Positions 30,596-41,337 of a stretch of DNA of 64,000 bases are shown piece after piece. Source of the stretch: Notospermus geniculatus. Taxonomy: Eukaryota > Nemertea > Pilidiophora > Heteronemertea > Lineidae. The notes under the pieces were generated by a model that worked only from the letters and a program-made list of their open reading frames with translations, had not been told where the DNA came from and ran no database searches. The stretch lies in NCBI GenBank assembly GCA_002633025.1, contig NMRB01000087.1, positions 471,945-535,944 of the forward strand, read 5' to 3'. The position numbers were made by a program, and so were the translations under genes. Within the stretch, counting starts at the first letter, position 1. Each line of letters opens with the position of its first letter.

Positions 30596-33500
30596 CTATG
30601 AGTGATCACTGTCCTGTTCCACGGATTCATCCAGGTTGTCTGCAATTAGTCCTGGTGTTTCCCCCTGGTTGTTGTTTGCTGGTCGTTTTCTTCCTTTCGC
30701 ATGCTTCATCCAATCCCCAATAATTGGACTGATGACAGCATCAGTGACACCGTCACACGATTGGTTTCTTCGGACAGACCCTGAAAAATGTGCGTACACT
30801 TTAAATTCATGTCATTTATGTTCAGTGATTTTTACTAATGTCCATGTAATTTACTTGATTACATCACATAAGTCACCTCGCTTACCAAGGCTGGAAATAA
30901 CTTTTTTCACCCTCGGAGTGAATTTGCTAATCAAATATTGTATTTGTGTAGCAATTTTTGAAATTGGTTAGCAACTTTTTCCATCCAAAAAATGTAGGGG
31001 GGGTCGGCGAGCTCTGTGCTGGCATGGGGCTTTCGATTGCACATATTGATCACACCCTCTATTTTGGGCACATTACTTTGGCGACAAATTTTGGCAGGCG
31101 ACAGTAAGTTACTGTCGCCTGCCTAACTGGAATCTCAAACCATTGTAGAAGTCCCACTAACATTATTTCTATTAAACTAAAACTAAACTAGATGTCATGT
31201 CTTTTGTACACGCGCCAGCGATTAGGTCAATGATGGGCAGGAACAAACAAGTGAATGTAACAATTCATTGTTCTACAAAGTTCATTGACTGAATGATCTA
31301 TTAACTCATACGGTAATTTTATACTCACTGAATAGGACAGACACAATGGCCTTGTAAACAGAGAAGTTCTTCTTTGACTTCCTGCCCTTGAAGCTGTACT
31401 CTTCGGCCAGCACATTTGACATCACATGTGGCATCATCTGATACACAGTGGCCCTCAAATCTTTGCCACCAATAGTTGCAAGACGGTTTATCTGTGAAGG
31501 AAAAGCAAATAAAAATGTACATGTAGGCAAGTTTTAGTGCGAGTTTAAAACACAAGAACGCAAAGTGAACCCCGTCATCAATCCTTGTGGAGAAATTCCA
31601 AACGTTTGCCAGAATCAGACTGAAGAGAATATTGATCCCGATACTATTGTGAAATATTCAGAACACACAGTCACATACCAGAGTCTTACGAGCAGGTGCG
31701 GAGGTTTCTAACAATGCATTCAGGGTCTGTAGATGCTCTTCACTTTCCGCTGGCATGGTTAAATCTGATGGAAACTCAAACTCAACAGTTTCATTTCCCT
31801 GGGCACGGGATGCAAGGAGAAGTTGGAGTTTCCTGGCATTTTCCAAGGCAATGGTTTTCACCTCCTCAATTGCCTTGAAGACCTTTGCCTGGAATGCATG
31901 TTCTGAAGAAGAGAAAAAGGAAAGCCATGAGTTAGATGCATCTTTTGACAACTGGTCACAAAAACATTACAGCCACTACAAAAAAATCAGATTTCATAAC
32001 TTGCTGTCTGAACATATCCGACAATAAAAATTGAAGGTATATTTCACTTGGGAGATTTCTTACCAGAAAGAGGTGTGTTTCCTGAAGCCACCCGCTTGGC
32101 ACCTGCACCTGCATTTGAAGGACCAGGCCTGGGTCCTGCAACATGTTGCCCACTCACGGCCGACACCGAGGTCGATAAAGGACGAGGTACATGTACCGGT
32201 ATTGAATTTGGTGACGAGGTGGCTCTTGGTTGTGCCCCTGGACTATGCCCCATCGAACACGCTTGGCTCTGCTGCCTTGCTACTTTTGCTGGGGCAGGCA
32301 TGGCAGGTGGCTTCGGGGCCTTTGGCAGACTCTTTGTTGATGTGCCGAGTGAGCACCCACTGCGTCCTGGCATTTCTTCATCCTCGTCGTCACTTTCAAT
32401 AAGAAAACGACTTGTAGGCCTGTAATGCAAAAAGCTAGGCTAAGCACAAGAATGGTCAATACTAGTAATCACTCTTTCCTTTGGCATGTCGGAGGGAAAA
32501 TGTACATTTCCCAACATAAAGGCTAATGTCCACTATGATAGTGGACATGCCTTGTTGACATTAGTTTTGTTACCTGCTGGCACTGACACTACTAAGTAGT
32601 GTCAGTGCCAGCAGGTAACAAAACTATTAACCATCTGACTGAAAATTTACTTACTTCCTCTTTCTTTTGTTGCGCACTGTTTCACCCGTGTCCGACTCAG
32701 GCTCCGTCTGCTCAAGGTTCGACACCTGTTCTGCCAAACGGCACTTCTGGCGCACCTTCAGGTAATCATCTGAAATACCGGTATTTATGTCAATGAAAAT
32801 CAACTTGAATGGGGGCATGTGCAGTTGAGACTGGTACATGTAGCATAGTCTTCAGTCACAGTCGCCACCATGGCCAGACATTGCGAGATCCCTGACCTAG
32901 GTCAGGAATCATTTGTCCTTCCGGGAACGTGTGTAGTGAGTGACGTCATCACAGTGCATCCGAGATAATTATGCGGTGATGTCAGCGAAAACTGAGTCGT
33001 GGCCACTGTAAGTGATGCTCTGTTAGTGTTGCCAGGGCGGGGCAACGCAATGGATAGTTGACGGCGAACCAGCAAATTTTATCAAAAATCATCCCAAATT
33101 CGGTTAGTATTTCAATGCAAAAATTCCAGCCTTTCTGACCTGCCGATCCACTGTGTACATAATAGGAATTACCAACATTTGCGTGGTGATTAAAACTGTC
33201 AATAAGCACAGTGGACATTTGGCTAAACACCCAAAATACACACTTTATTTCAAAACAAACTGCAGTGCATCGCCTGCAGATTTCCATGATTGATCCCTAC
33301 TGAAAATCAATGGGATTCCTCAGAAGTCCTGTTACAAATCCACACATGGAAATAACAAGTCCAAAGTTCCAAAACTTACCAGTATTATGACTCATGAATC
33401 CTGTACTGTAGTAATCAACAGATAAACACTCACCATTTCTGTACAGGACTTTTATGTCGTACTGCACCCAGTCTTCCTTATCCTCCACAACAACTTTATT

Positions 33501-33686
33501 CTTTGCCATTTTCTCAGCCATATTGTTTGTGTAGTTACGACCAGGCCACCAGCACTTCTTTCCATTATCATGAATCCAAATGGATGCGACTATGTCGACT
33601 TCTGTCCTGACAGAAATATTCCCATCACCGATCAGTTCATACATGTGTTGGAACTCAACAACTGAATAGGCCATTTCCTCCTGCAT
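30596..33686 (-). CDS. DUF4806-type accessory protein of the CACTA-like transposon (six exons)
   Basis: Minus-strand exons: 33434-33686, 32655-32769, 32064-32419, 31679-31902, 31329-31491 and 30596-30780. Every internal border is GT/AG, the phases agree at all five junctions, and the total of 1296 nt gives 431 residues plus stop. I start at the ATG at 33686; a second Met (MAYSVVEF) four codons later is equally possible. The N-terminus (MAYSVVEF...VDIVASIWI...CWWPGRNY...W.QYDIKVLYRNG) is the short module common in this protein group. The middle is acidic and proline-rich. The C-terminal half has INRLATIGGKDLRATVYQMM...YSFKGRKSKKNFSVYKAIVSVLF, which resembles DUF4806. Such proteins accompany tnp2-like transposases in animals; a DNA-binding helper role is inferred. 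The minisatellite next to its stop may affect its 3' end. Confidence 0.85.
31093..31123. repeat. Perfect 31-nt palindrome in intron 5
   Basis: GGCAGGCGACAGTAA and its exact complement flank a single central G (31108). It lies in the last intron of the DUF4806-type gene. Confidence 0.85.
32563..32625. repeat. Perfect 63-nt palindrome in intron 2
   Basis: Two exact 31-nt arms (beginning AGTTTTGTTACCTGCTGGCA) flank one central base at 32594. It lies between exons 2 and 3 of the DUF4806-type gene. A second small hairpin (TGTCCACTATGATAGTGGACA) is just beside it at about 32527-32547. Confidence 0.9.
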
Positions 33687-35141
33687 AAAAATTACATTGT
33701 TTCGTTATATTCATAGAGTTAATCAAGCTCATATATGCTCCTCATCAGAGCACATGTAGGTGTACTACTAACTAGTAGGGCTTTCAAAAATAGCACTGAA
33801 TATTATGGTATCGTTATTCTTATTTTACACTGCACTGAACACAAAATTGAATCCAAGGCTTCCAAATCAGAATGCCAAATGGCAATGCAAAAACGACCCG
33901 TTACCAAAACGTCCCCCAAAACAGGGGGAGGGACTGCAGTTACATATTGTACATGTACCTGTAGGAATTTCACGGGCTTCGTGAACTTGGGCCTGTGTTA
34001 GATAGACCGACTGCTACGGTAGGACATTTGCAATCATAGGATATTTAAGCCCTGAGACATACATGTAGTGATTTACATACGAATTGTGATTTGTCTCTCC
34101 AATCAACTAAATTATACATTGTAACGAATTTAGGCCTACATTGTACCATGTAATATTACCGTATTTCAGGCCTTGCCGTTTGACGGGCGCGATTTTGCAT
34201 GCTCCTCGCAAAAAACAATAAAAATTCTATTGTTTGCGAGGTGCATGCAAAATCGCGCCCGTCAAACGGCAAGGCCTGGTATTTCCTGCACTACCAACCA
34301 CACTGCCCTAAGACCCGCACCCCCATAGATCATTGCAAAATCCACAGAAGAGCTGCACTGGTGTATTATCCTTATCAAGCCTCATCACATGTATCAGCTT
34401 ACCAGCCAATGTCAGTGGCAATGACATGTTGGAGCAATCAGTGACAACTCGGGAACTAGAACGAACTAAACAAGAACAAGCCTCAATACATGCAACTCAC
34501 AAGCCAGTTTCATTTCAGTGACAACTCAGGTACTTGAACGAACGAAACCAGAACAAGCCTCATTTTCAATAAACAAAATGGATTCCCTGGGAATGATCAT
34601 GTCATTTCACCTAGGCCTAGTTTTGGACCTGTTTTACACCAGAATTTTGTGCAGATTCATAAAAATAGGCCTATGACATGATGCAAGGAACAATTAAGAA
34701 TGGATTTGTATCTTCCATGAACTTATGCATGGTTATACATGTAGGGCCGATTATACAATGTAGGCCTTAATCCACGTAAGAACCGCACCGTTGTATCACC
34801 CGCACTCGTGATTTTTGGACCTTTTCGTTGAAAAAAGCTGCGGGTCTTATGCCGGAAAATACAGTAGTAAAATCAGCAGCAATTACTGCCATACGGGCAG
34901 ACTTTTTCGTCAACAGACACTTAACAGGAAGTAGGCCTGGGCCTATAATTAGTATAATGTTGAAAAAAAATCAGCCTAGTGTCCTGTCCTATCTTGTGTC
35001 TAAAGCCCCCATCATCACCCACTCCGGGGCCCGTATGGCACCTGGCATTGGGACGTTTTGACTCACTGGCTACCAATTCAAGACCCCTCCCTATGGTACG
35101 GTGTTGTACAAAAACCAAAAATTACTGACAAAGACATTGTC
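33687..35141. other. Spacer between the two transposon genes, with a palindrome at 34167-34278
   Basis: At 34167-34278 arms of about 48 bp (CAGGCCTTGCCGTTTGACGG and mirror) flank a short A/T loop. They are nearly perfect, so the element is young. At about 34998-35045 there is one arm related to the 56731 element (CTAAAG...CACTCCGGGGCCCGTA). No gene is supported here. The promoter of the DUF4806-type gene should lie just above 33686. Confidence 0.6.
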
Positions 35142-37400
35142 TCACTGATGTAGAGCATGCAGAAGAGGCATAGCAATGAAGCCTGGTTTCAGTTCTCTTT
35201 GAAAAAGGACATATTTACATTCTATTTCATTCGCTCTTACCAGTGCCAATGATCCTACCATATTTGACACCAAATAAATTGACAGATTACTAGAAGGCAA
35301 AGGGTAAACGAAGAAATCAAGGTGCTGTCGAAAATATTCAACAACGACATATTTTTCTTCGCCGAAGACCAAGACATTGCGAACGAGACCAATCCTGCCA
35401 TGAACACTCACACAATTGTTTCCATCAGTAGAGGTAATGCAACCCAAAGTCAAGTATAGTTCCTTGTACTGTTCACAAGCTGAATGACCATCTAAATATA
35501 CCACGGGACCATCAACATGTTGTTTCTTAATCCGATTGAAACCTGGTAGAGAAGCTTTGGCTTTAACATTTCTCTTCTCTGATAATCTCCTGATGACTTG
35601 TTGCAATGCATTATTTGGTTGACGAACCATTCTTTTCAACTGACCAAGAAAATTTTCGAAAGGAAATCCAGAAATATTGTCAAGACAACCATGCAATCGA
35701 ACTTCATCAGCTAAATGGACGAGACCATGAACGTTGTAAACTACCATTTCCTTGCCATACAAATCACCAAAATGGTCAACAAACTTGACAAGAAGCTCAT
35801 GTGCAAAGTCACAGTAACTTTCGCAGAGACTATTTGACAACAAAATACGAAGTGCAACAGAAAACAACATGAAGTTCTGGTACACAGCTTCAGGGAGAAC
35901 ACTCTCCAGAACAACTGGACCTGTATATAACAAAAACTGTCTGAACTCCGTGGCTTTCCAGCGTTCAACCTCAAATAGAGAGCGGGGTTTTCTTGCAAAT
36001 TCCCTAGGCACAGAAGGTCGCAAAACCACAAGAGATTGAGAAATGACATCGATATGCCTGGCACTTAACCTTGTCTTCAATGGACCCTTCTTCCACAACA
36101 TAATGAGCCTTCTCATGACTCCTAAGCACACTAGGTGCATGTAGTCAAGAGGGAACTGCGAGACCATGCCTATTTCTAGGCCCTGCCAAGGACAAGGTCC
36201 AGTGTGGTGTTCATCAAAATCTGTTATGTTGTTGAAGTCTGTGTCTTCCCTCAGAGGAGCATTAGTCTCTGGAAAAGTCATTCGCCTTTCTTGGTAGACA
36301 CCAGTCTGCTTACATTTGTCACACCCATGATATCCAGAATGACCCTTCGTATTTTTAGCAAATGAACGTGCTGGAGTGTCACAAATAACAGAAGAAACAT
36401 TGATTTGGTACACAGCACCATCAAATGGAAGCCCATGATCCTGCAAATGTCTCATTTCTGTAATAAAAGGACCCAGGTACACAGCAATATCTTTGGGCTT
36501 ACTTTCACCATAATACAAACCAATGACAAAAGGATCTTTTTTTGGCATCTCCTTGATGCAACCCAGGATAGGCCAGAACTGACCAAGTGAACTTTTAAAT
36601 AGTGGAAGGCCATCAATATTTATTTGCAGTGACAAGGCGACTGCAGGATTACCTTGATAAGAATAAAACCGTAATTTTTCAATGACAGACTCTTCAATGC
36701 CAAAATGGTAGTAGGATCCACCAGGAATTGCGGAGATATGAAGCATGTACCCTGTGTCAGTGTTAAGAACGGTTCTTGGGTCTTTGGGAAGATTTTGGTG
36801 GCCGTGTTGCTGAAGAATACTGAGAAGTTGGGCAAATGCTGTTTGCTTTATTTGGAAACTGGTAGCCCAAATGGCCAAATCAGCTTCTAAACCTGCACTG
36901 TACGCATCACTCCTCTCCAAATCCGAGTCAGACATGTCAGATGAATCAGCTACATGTAGGTTTTCACCCTCAGACAAAGAGAAAGGGTCATTTTCATCAC
37001 CACTAAGGCCTGCGTCCACACCGGCATCAGCCATGTGAGCCAATGTATCATCATTTTGATTCATATCAGAAGTAGAAGAATCATCAAATTCAGTGTCGCC
37101 ATCTTCGAATAGGCCTACATTCTCAATGTTGTTGGAGTCATCACAGGGACTGACATTGACAGACGTGACAGAATTTTCAACGAATTCACAAGATTCAATT
37201 TCAATAGCATTCAAACTTTCCCCTGCCGGTTCATTGTACGATTCATGTTCATCATCTACACAATCAACACTCTCAAATTTCCTCTTGACTGCAAGACGAT
37301 TATGCCTCCAACGTGTCCACCTTGAAACAGACTGAATATTTTCTGCCATTTTGTCATGCGACACTTTTGTTAAATGTAGGCATGCAACAACTATCCTCAT
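35142..37400 (-). CDS. tnp2-like transposase (CACTA/EnSpm superfamily)
   Basis: A single frame of about 752 residues. I start at the Met at 37400, beside an unresolved base (37401); a later Met at 37349 (MAENIQS) has a good context and is a real alternative. The first 170 residues are acidic and low-complexity. The body carries the features of tnp2/Transposase_21 proteins: DGLPLFKSS..FWPILG, a zinc-binding segment HSGYHGCDKCKQTG, FPLDYMHLVCLGVMRRL, and the C-terminal NVHGLVHLADEVRLHG...FPFENFLGQLKRMVR block, equivalent to the H-LvHL...G...fE.y...lK segment of plant tnp2. By family it recognises the element's ends and cuts DNA in the nucleus. The frame is intact apart from the N, so an active copy is possible. 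Confidence 0.85.
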   Translation of the reverse strand: MRIVVACLHLTKVSHDKMAENIQSVSRWTRWRHNRLAVKRKFESVDCVDDEHESYNEPAGESLNAIEIESCEFVENSVTSVNVSPCDDSNNIENVGLFEDGDTEFDDSSTSDMNQNDDTLAHMADAGVDAGLSGDENDPFSLSEGENLHVADSSDMSDSDLERSDAYSAGLEADLAIWATSFQIKQTAFAQLLSILQQHGHQNLPKDPRTVLNTDTGYMLHISAIPGGSYYHFGIEESVIEKLRFYSYQGNPAVALSLQINIDGLPLFKSSLGQFWPILGCIKEMPKKDPFVIGLYYGESKPKDIAVYLGPFITEMRHLQDHGLPFDGAVYQINVSSVICDTPARSFAKNTKGHSGYHGCDKCKQTGVYQERRMTFPETNAPLREDTDFNNITDFDEHHTGPCPWQGLEIGMVSQFPLDYMHLVCLGVMRRLIMLWKKGPLKTRLSARHIDVISQSLVVLRPSVPREFARKPRSLFEVERWKATEFRQFLLYTGPVVLESVLPEAVYQNFMLFSVALRILLSNSLCESYCDFAHELLVKFVDHFGDLYGKEMVVYNVHGLVHLADEVRLHGCLDNISGFPFENFLGQLKRMVRQPNNALQQVIRRLSEKRNVKAKASLPGFNRIKKQHVDGPVVYLDGHSACEQYKELYLTLGCITSTDGNNCVSVHGRIGLVRNVLVFGEEKYVVVEYFRQHLDFFVYPLPSSNLSIYLVSNMVGSLALVRANEIECKYVLFQRELKPGFIAMPLLHALHQ

Positions 37401-37418
37401 NCAGTCTACGGCCCTCAA

Positions 37419-38309
37419 GAAATTGGCCTCAAAACCTCGGTCAAAGTCACTTTTATCGAAAGTGACTACATATTTTCAACACTTCATATCATAATCTTAC
37501 AATAAATCGTAGAAGTTTGAAGAATATGTTGATATTCTTTCGGTGGAGATCGAGTGAAGTTGATCAGCGAAATCCGCGCTGAACTTCGCGCGATCGATCC
37601 TCGAGAAGTGCCCACAAAAACACGATCAAAGTCACCCAAATTAAAAAATAAATAGCATTTTCGCCCTGTCTATATAAAGTTATGATACAGGACTGTAATA
37701 TAACCAAATTTCATTGAAATATATTTAAAAATAAAGGAATGCGCACCATTTGAAAAAGTTCAGCAGAATAAATCAGCAAGTTCAGCAGGAAATCAGCAGG
37801 AAATCAGCAGTTTACACTCAGCCCACACACGAGGCTCGTCGACGTCGTTCATTCTCGAACAAAGGCCGAACGTTTCGTGTTGAAAAACACCCAAAATACA
37901 ACGCAGTGCCGGCAAATCGACCGTATCTACCATACAATTCAGTACTTAAAAAGCCTTATTACGCTTGATCAACTTACAAAATAACGAAATATATAATCCT
38001 TAGAGGGGAAATTTGCAGAAAATTGGAACACAACACTGTCTCGAACAAAGGAATCATATGGCGCGATTGTGATTCTGCACTCGGCGTGAACGCTTCACCG
38101 TTCGGCAAAGTTCGGAAAACCGATCGGACAATTTCGCGCTTTCGGGAGATTCCACCGCATAATGACCAGAGTTATTTAATTTAATGTAATTTTCATACTT
38201 TTTGGACACTGACAGACACATTTCACGAATGTCTTCTTTATATATCTTGCTTGAAAATAGTAATACTGAAGATGAAACGAGTGAAATTATGCCAGAACAC
38301 AACACCCCC
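37419..38309. other. 5' leader and promoter region of the transposase
   Basis: AT-rich sequence upstream of the transposase. It contains GCGCGATCGATCC-like words and direct repeats of AAATCAGCAG near 37780. No additional exon is certain. The region ends where the right subterminal repeats begin. Confidence 0.4.
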
Positions 38310-38784
38310 TATTAAAGTTCTAGAAACGTTCAGTGAACGTGAGACTAACGTCCACGCGACTTCTACTTTCGCAAAGCGTCGCCGCAATTTTATGCTGGAA
38401 TTTAGAGGAAAATAAATCATAAATATTCAAGGACTTTTATTCATCAATTTATTCACAAAAAAATGCAGATCCGTACAACATTCAATATAGCTAGCCTATT
38501 TTCAAAACGTCTACCTTAACGTTCAGATAACGTTCACTGAACGTTATGTCCTAATTACTGGAGAAAATTCAAATTTTTCATCATCATCATGAAAATAACC
38601 TACCCTGGTCAAACATAACCCTGCGACAATGTTTTTTTGGAATTGAGGGCAAGAAAATCATTTACTAGAATTAGGGATGACAACGTTCACTGAACGTTGA
38701 CTGAACGTCCACTCCGAACGTTGGACGTTCGACCTAGAGCAGACGTTCGCTGAACGTAATCCGCACATTTGAATGCTAGCTGGG
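38310..38784. repeat. Right subterminal repeats and tip of the CACTA-like element
   Basis: Several AACGTTCACTGAACGTT-type palindromes occur at about 38328, 38520-38545 and 38683-38757, ending with the inverted tip at 38784. The motif is shared with the left subterminal region. Confidence 0.75.
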
Positions 38785-38896
38785 CTCGTGCGCACCCAAC
38801 GTCTCATCCAACTCCAAATCACAGCTAAACGTCTGTTTTGTTAAAGAACACAATCTCTGTTTTCTAAAAGCACGTCTCTGATTTTGTGATGTACGC

Positions 38897-39357
38897 TTCC
38901 ATTTTAGAAGCAACCAAATCGATGCACCAATCAGGTTTGTCGAATTTGATCACATGATTGTATGAGGGTAAACATAACCACGTGCTGCCTGGAGGCAGCC
39001 ATCTTAAATGACGTCATTCCTACGCGAAAAGAAGCAGGCCTACGGGGCACTGACGTTTGAAGGCAGAGTCACTAAAGCATGGCGCACACGAACAATTTTT
39101 CGAGTGATTTTCTGGGCGACCGGCCTTGTGACCACAGCAGTGACTGAATCTACTTTTAGTTTTTTTTCGTTTTTGTTGACTCGTTTGCGACAAATGCTTC
39201 ATTGGAAGATCAGTGATGTCGCGGATGACGTCACTGATCGACCTCAAAGGTAATTATCGCATGCGACGTAGTAGTCGCATTTGTAGTCGCCCCCATTTTA
39301 GTCGCCCGTGTGCGCCAGGCTTAAGGTGAAACTGTGTGACCTCTGCATAGGAGATTG
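38897..39357. mobile_element. Second copy of the 3392-3892 element, containing a MITE
   Basis: 38897-39072 and 39322-39357 align with 3685-3892 (shared words GAAGCAACCAAATCGATG, TTAAATGACGTCATTCCTAC and GACGTTTGAAGGCAGAGTCA, and the end GACCTCTGC...GGAGATTGG). The copy is interrupted by a 246-bp MITE at 39076-39321. Its left part is missing or displaced by the CACTA-like element that ends at 38784. Confidence 0.8.
39076..39321. mobile_element. Harbinger-like MITE with TAA target duplication
   Basis: Ends AGCATGGCGCACACG and CGTGTGCGCCAGGCT are inverted. The flanking TAA (39073-39075 and 39322-39324) is confirmed by the uninterrupted sequence at about 3857-3860. The interior includes AGATCAGTGATGTCG...GACGTCACTGATC and is shared with 42407-42653. 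The TWA target favours PIF/Harbinger. Confidence 0.85.
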
Positions 39358-40325
39358 GGTTACAACGCCGGTAAGGAGAACATGATGGCACACAATGGAA
39401 ATCTATTGTTTGATGCGGCTTTCTGTCAATTGACAAATCACCTTTCTGCCTTGACACGTAATTTCCAACGGAAACCATTGAAAATGCTCATTTCCATGGT
39501 AACCACTCCCAAATCACATCGGTACTAGGCTGAATTTGATAAACGCTATAGCACATATGAAACAAAAAATTCTGAGTTTATTGCAACATCAAAAGATATA
39601 TTTATTGGAAAAGAAAACATGTGTAATATGACCCGGGTAATATGAAAAATTACAGGACAGTCTTCGTGGATTTGGATTATCAAAACTCATAAAAAAATAT
39701 AGAGACAGTACACTTTGATTAATATTTTTTCAAAATGCTATAAAATCACTTCCCGATGCAGCTACATGCTGCCTTATCCAAAAGCACCAATTGTAAAGTC
39801 CCTGATTGCGCAAAAACGTAAAGGAATAATTACTCTGTGTCGACGCTCCCCAGACGGATACACTACAAGTGCACCAAATGACTCTAGTCGGACACAACCC
39901 AGGCAACACATACGGGGCCCAGATGAGTGATGTCCCATATGAGCCCCACAGGATTCTGCACCCAAGAATCATATAGGCCGTATGGGTCCCATATTTTTGC
40001 CCAGATACATGTGAGGCCCATATGGCTGGGAATTCCCCAGATGGGTTCGTATGTATCTGGGCAACAAAATGTGACCCATTGGTGCATGCCCACAGGGGCC
40101 CATATCTTCAATTATATGGGGCCCATGTGTGGCCCGCATGGGCTTGCTCATAGGGAACCGATCGAAAGGCAGACCACTGGAATACGGATTGTGGTTAGAG
40201 TGAGATAACTGGTTACGTGTTAGGCCGTAGTGAATCAGATGACTGGGGTTGATAATAACCATTGCCTTTTTACACTGGTTTCATTATATGTATCCAAAAA
40301 ACAGCACAAAAACGACACACAGTAT
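39358..40325. other. Non-coding DNA with a CCCATATGGGC-rich stretch
   Basis: From about 39912 to 40150, words such as GGGCCCATAT, CCCATATGAG, GGCCCATATGG and ATATGGGGCCCATG recur in both orientations. This is a degenerate palindromic repeat rather than a gene, although all frames stay open for 60-95 codons because stops are rare in this composition. Confidence 0.5.
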
Positions 40326-40546
40326 ACAATAAATCGGAAACTCGTCTCCGAATATTTCGCAAATTTTCGACTCCAATCGGCGTCTTCCTCAGGTACTGGC
40401 GCTATGTAGAAGAGATCCCAGAGGTGAATGAGGGAGGTGAATTTCACCTCTGGGATCTCTTCAACATAGCGCCTGAGGAAGACCCCCGATTGGGGTCGAA
40501 AATTTGCGAAATACATGTATTCGGAGACGACTTTCCGATTTATTGT
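40326..40546. mobile_element. Long hairpin element
   Basis: Arms of about 100 bp (ACAATAAATCGGAAACTCGT and mirror; TTCACCTCTGGGATCTCTTC in the core) fold on a short centre GAGGGAGG. A 14-bp direct repeat GGTTTCATTATATG lies outside (40277-40290 and 40553-40566), but with about 35 bp of extra sequence on the left. Confidence 0.8.
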
Positions 40547-40705
40547 ATTATTGGTTTCATTATATGGGCGACACGAAAATAAAATTTTGAAGTCAAAATT
40601 GCGTGTTCCATTTACTCACTTCCGCATTCCAATGGTCCGCCTACGGTGTGTTAGAATTACGGGAATATGAAGAAGATAGATCATACGTCTAAAATATTAT
40701 AAACT

Positions 40706-40915
40706 TAAAGGAGCACGGTATTGCCACTTTTTCTCGACAGCCGGCGCCACTGCGCCACTCCAACCCAAGGACTAGCTACGTTGTCGGCGAATTGACCCGA
40801 TTTACTGCATACATTTTGTAATGCATTTGTATAGTTCGTCTTACTGCCGCTAGGTGGCTCCCTCTATACGTCGGCAGTCAAATAATGCATTTGAGATCCA
40901 ATACCGTGCTCTTTA
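40706..40915. mobile_element. MITE with TTAA-like flanks
   Basis: TAAAGGAGCACGGTATTG and CAATACCGTGCTCTTTA are inverted ends; the interior is GC-rich (GCCGGCGCCACTGCG). No coding content. Confidence 0.7.
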
Positions 40916-41038
40916 ACAAGTTGCAAAGTAGCAGTATGTGCACTGGTACTTATAATACCATTACCAGAATGGTCTACCCAACAGCTATAATCTGAACATT
41001 AACAGCTATCAAAATATAAACTATAGGTGGTAAGCTAT

Positions 41039-41279
41039 AGACCGTTCTCAAATTGACGTCAATGAGAAAGATCTGCGCACTTCTGTCGAAATCTCAATCA
41101 CAACCTCGGTCTGAAACTGAATGACATGACGCAGACAACCCCACGACAGTGACGTCAAAGACGTTGTGTCAGACTTGACCATTGCTGATTCATGATGGCG
41201 TCACGTCAGCCGGTTTCAGATCGAGGTTATGGTTGTGATTTCGGCGGAAGTGTGCAGATCTTGAATTTGAGAATGGTCT
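41039..41279. mobile_element. Inverted-repeat element, arms about 80 bp
   Basis: AGACCGTTCTCAAATT and AATTTGAGAATGGTCT begin long imperfect arms that include AGATCTGCGCACTTC / GAAGTGTGCAGATCT and TTTCAGATCGAGGTTATGG. TA is present on both sides. Confidence 0.75.
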
Positions 41280-41337
41280 GTATGTTAACACAGAATCTGG
41301 AATGGCAAGTGAGCAAGTAACTTCAAAGCAGATTATC

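Larger units (their letters stand above)
26840..38784 (-). mobile_element. 11.9-kb CACTA/EnSpm-like DNA transposon, apparently complete
   Basis: Inverted tips CCCAGCTAACAT (26840) and ATGCTAGCTGGG (ending 38784) are flanked by CT (26838-26839 and 38785-38786). Both subterminal regions (about 26850-27180 and 38310-38770) are packed with short repeats of AACGTTC / GAACGTT, often as the palindrome ACGTTCA-n-TGAACGT. This layout is typical of CACTA elements, where such repeats bind the accessory protein. Both genes inside are on the minus strand: a tnp2-like transposase (35142-37400) and a six-exon DUF4806-type gene (30596-33686). The left third (27540-30600) is tandemly repeated non-coding DNA. 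The tips are not CACTA or CACTG, so assignment rests on the transposase, the accessory gene and the subterminal repeats. Confidence 0.8.

Noticed and set aside
32031-32425. Plus-strand frames of 123-125 codons
   Set aside because: They are antisense to exon 3 of the DUF4806-type gene, which has confirmed splice borders.
39884-40262. Several 60-97 codon frames on both strands
   Set aside because: They arise because CCCATATGGGC-type sequence lacks stop codons; all frames are open at once.
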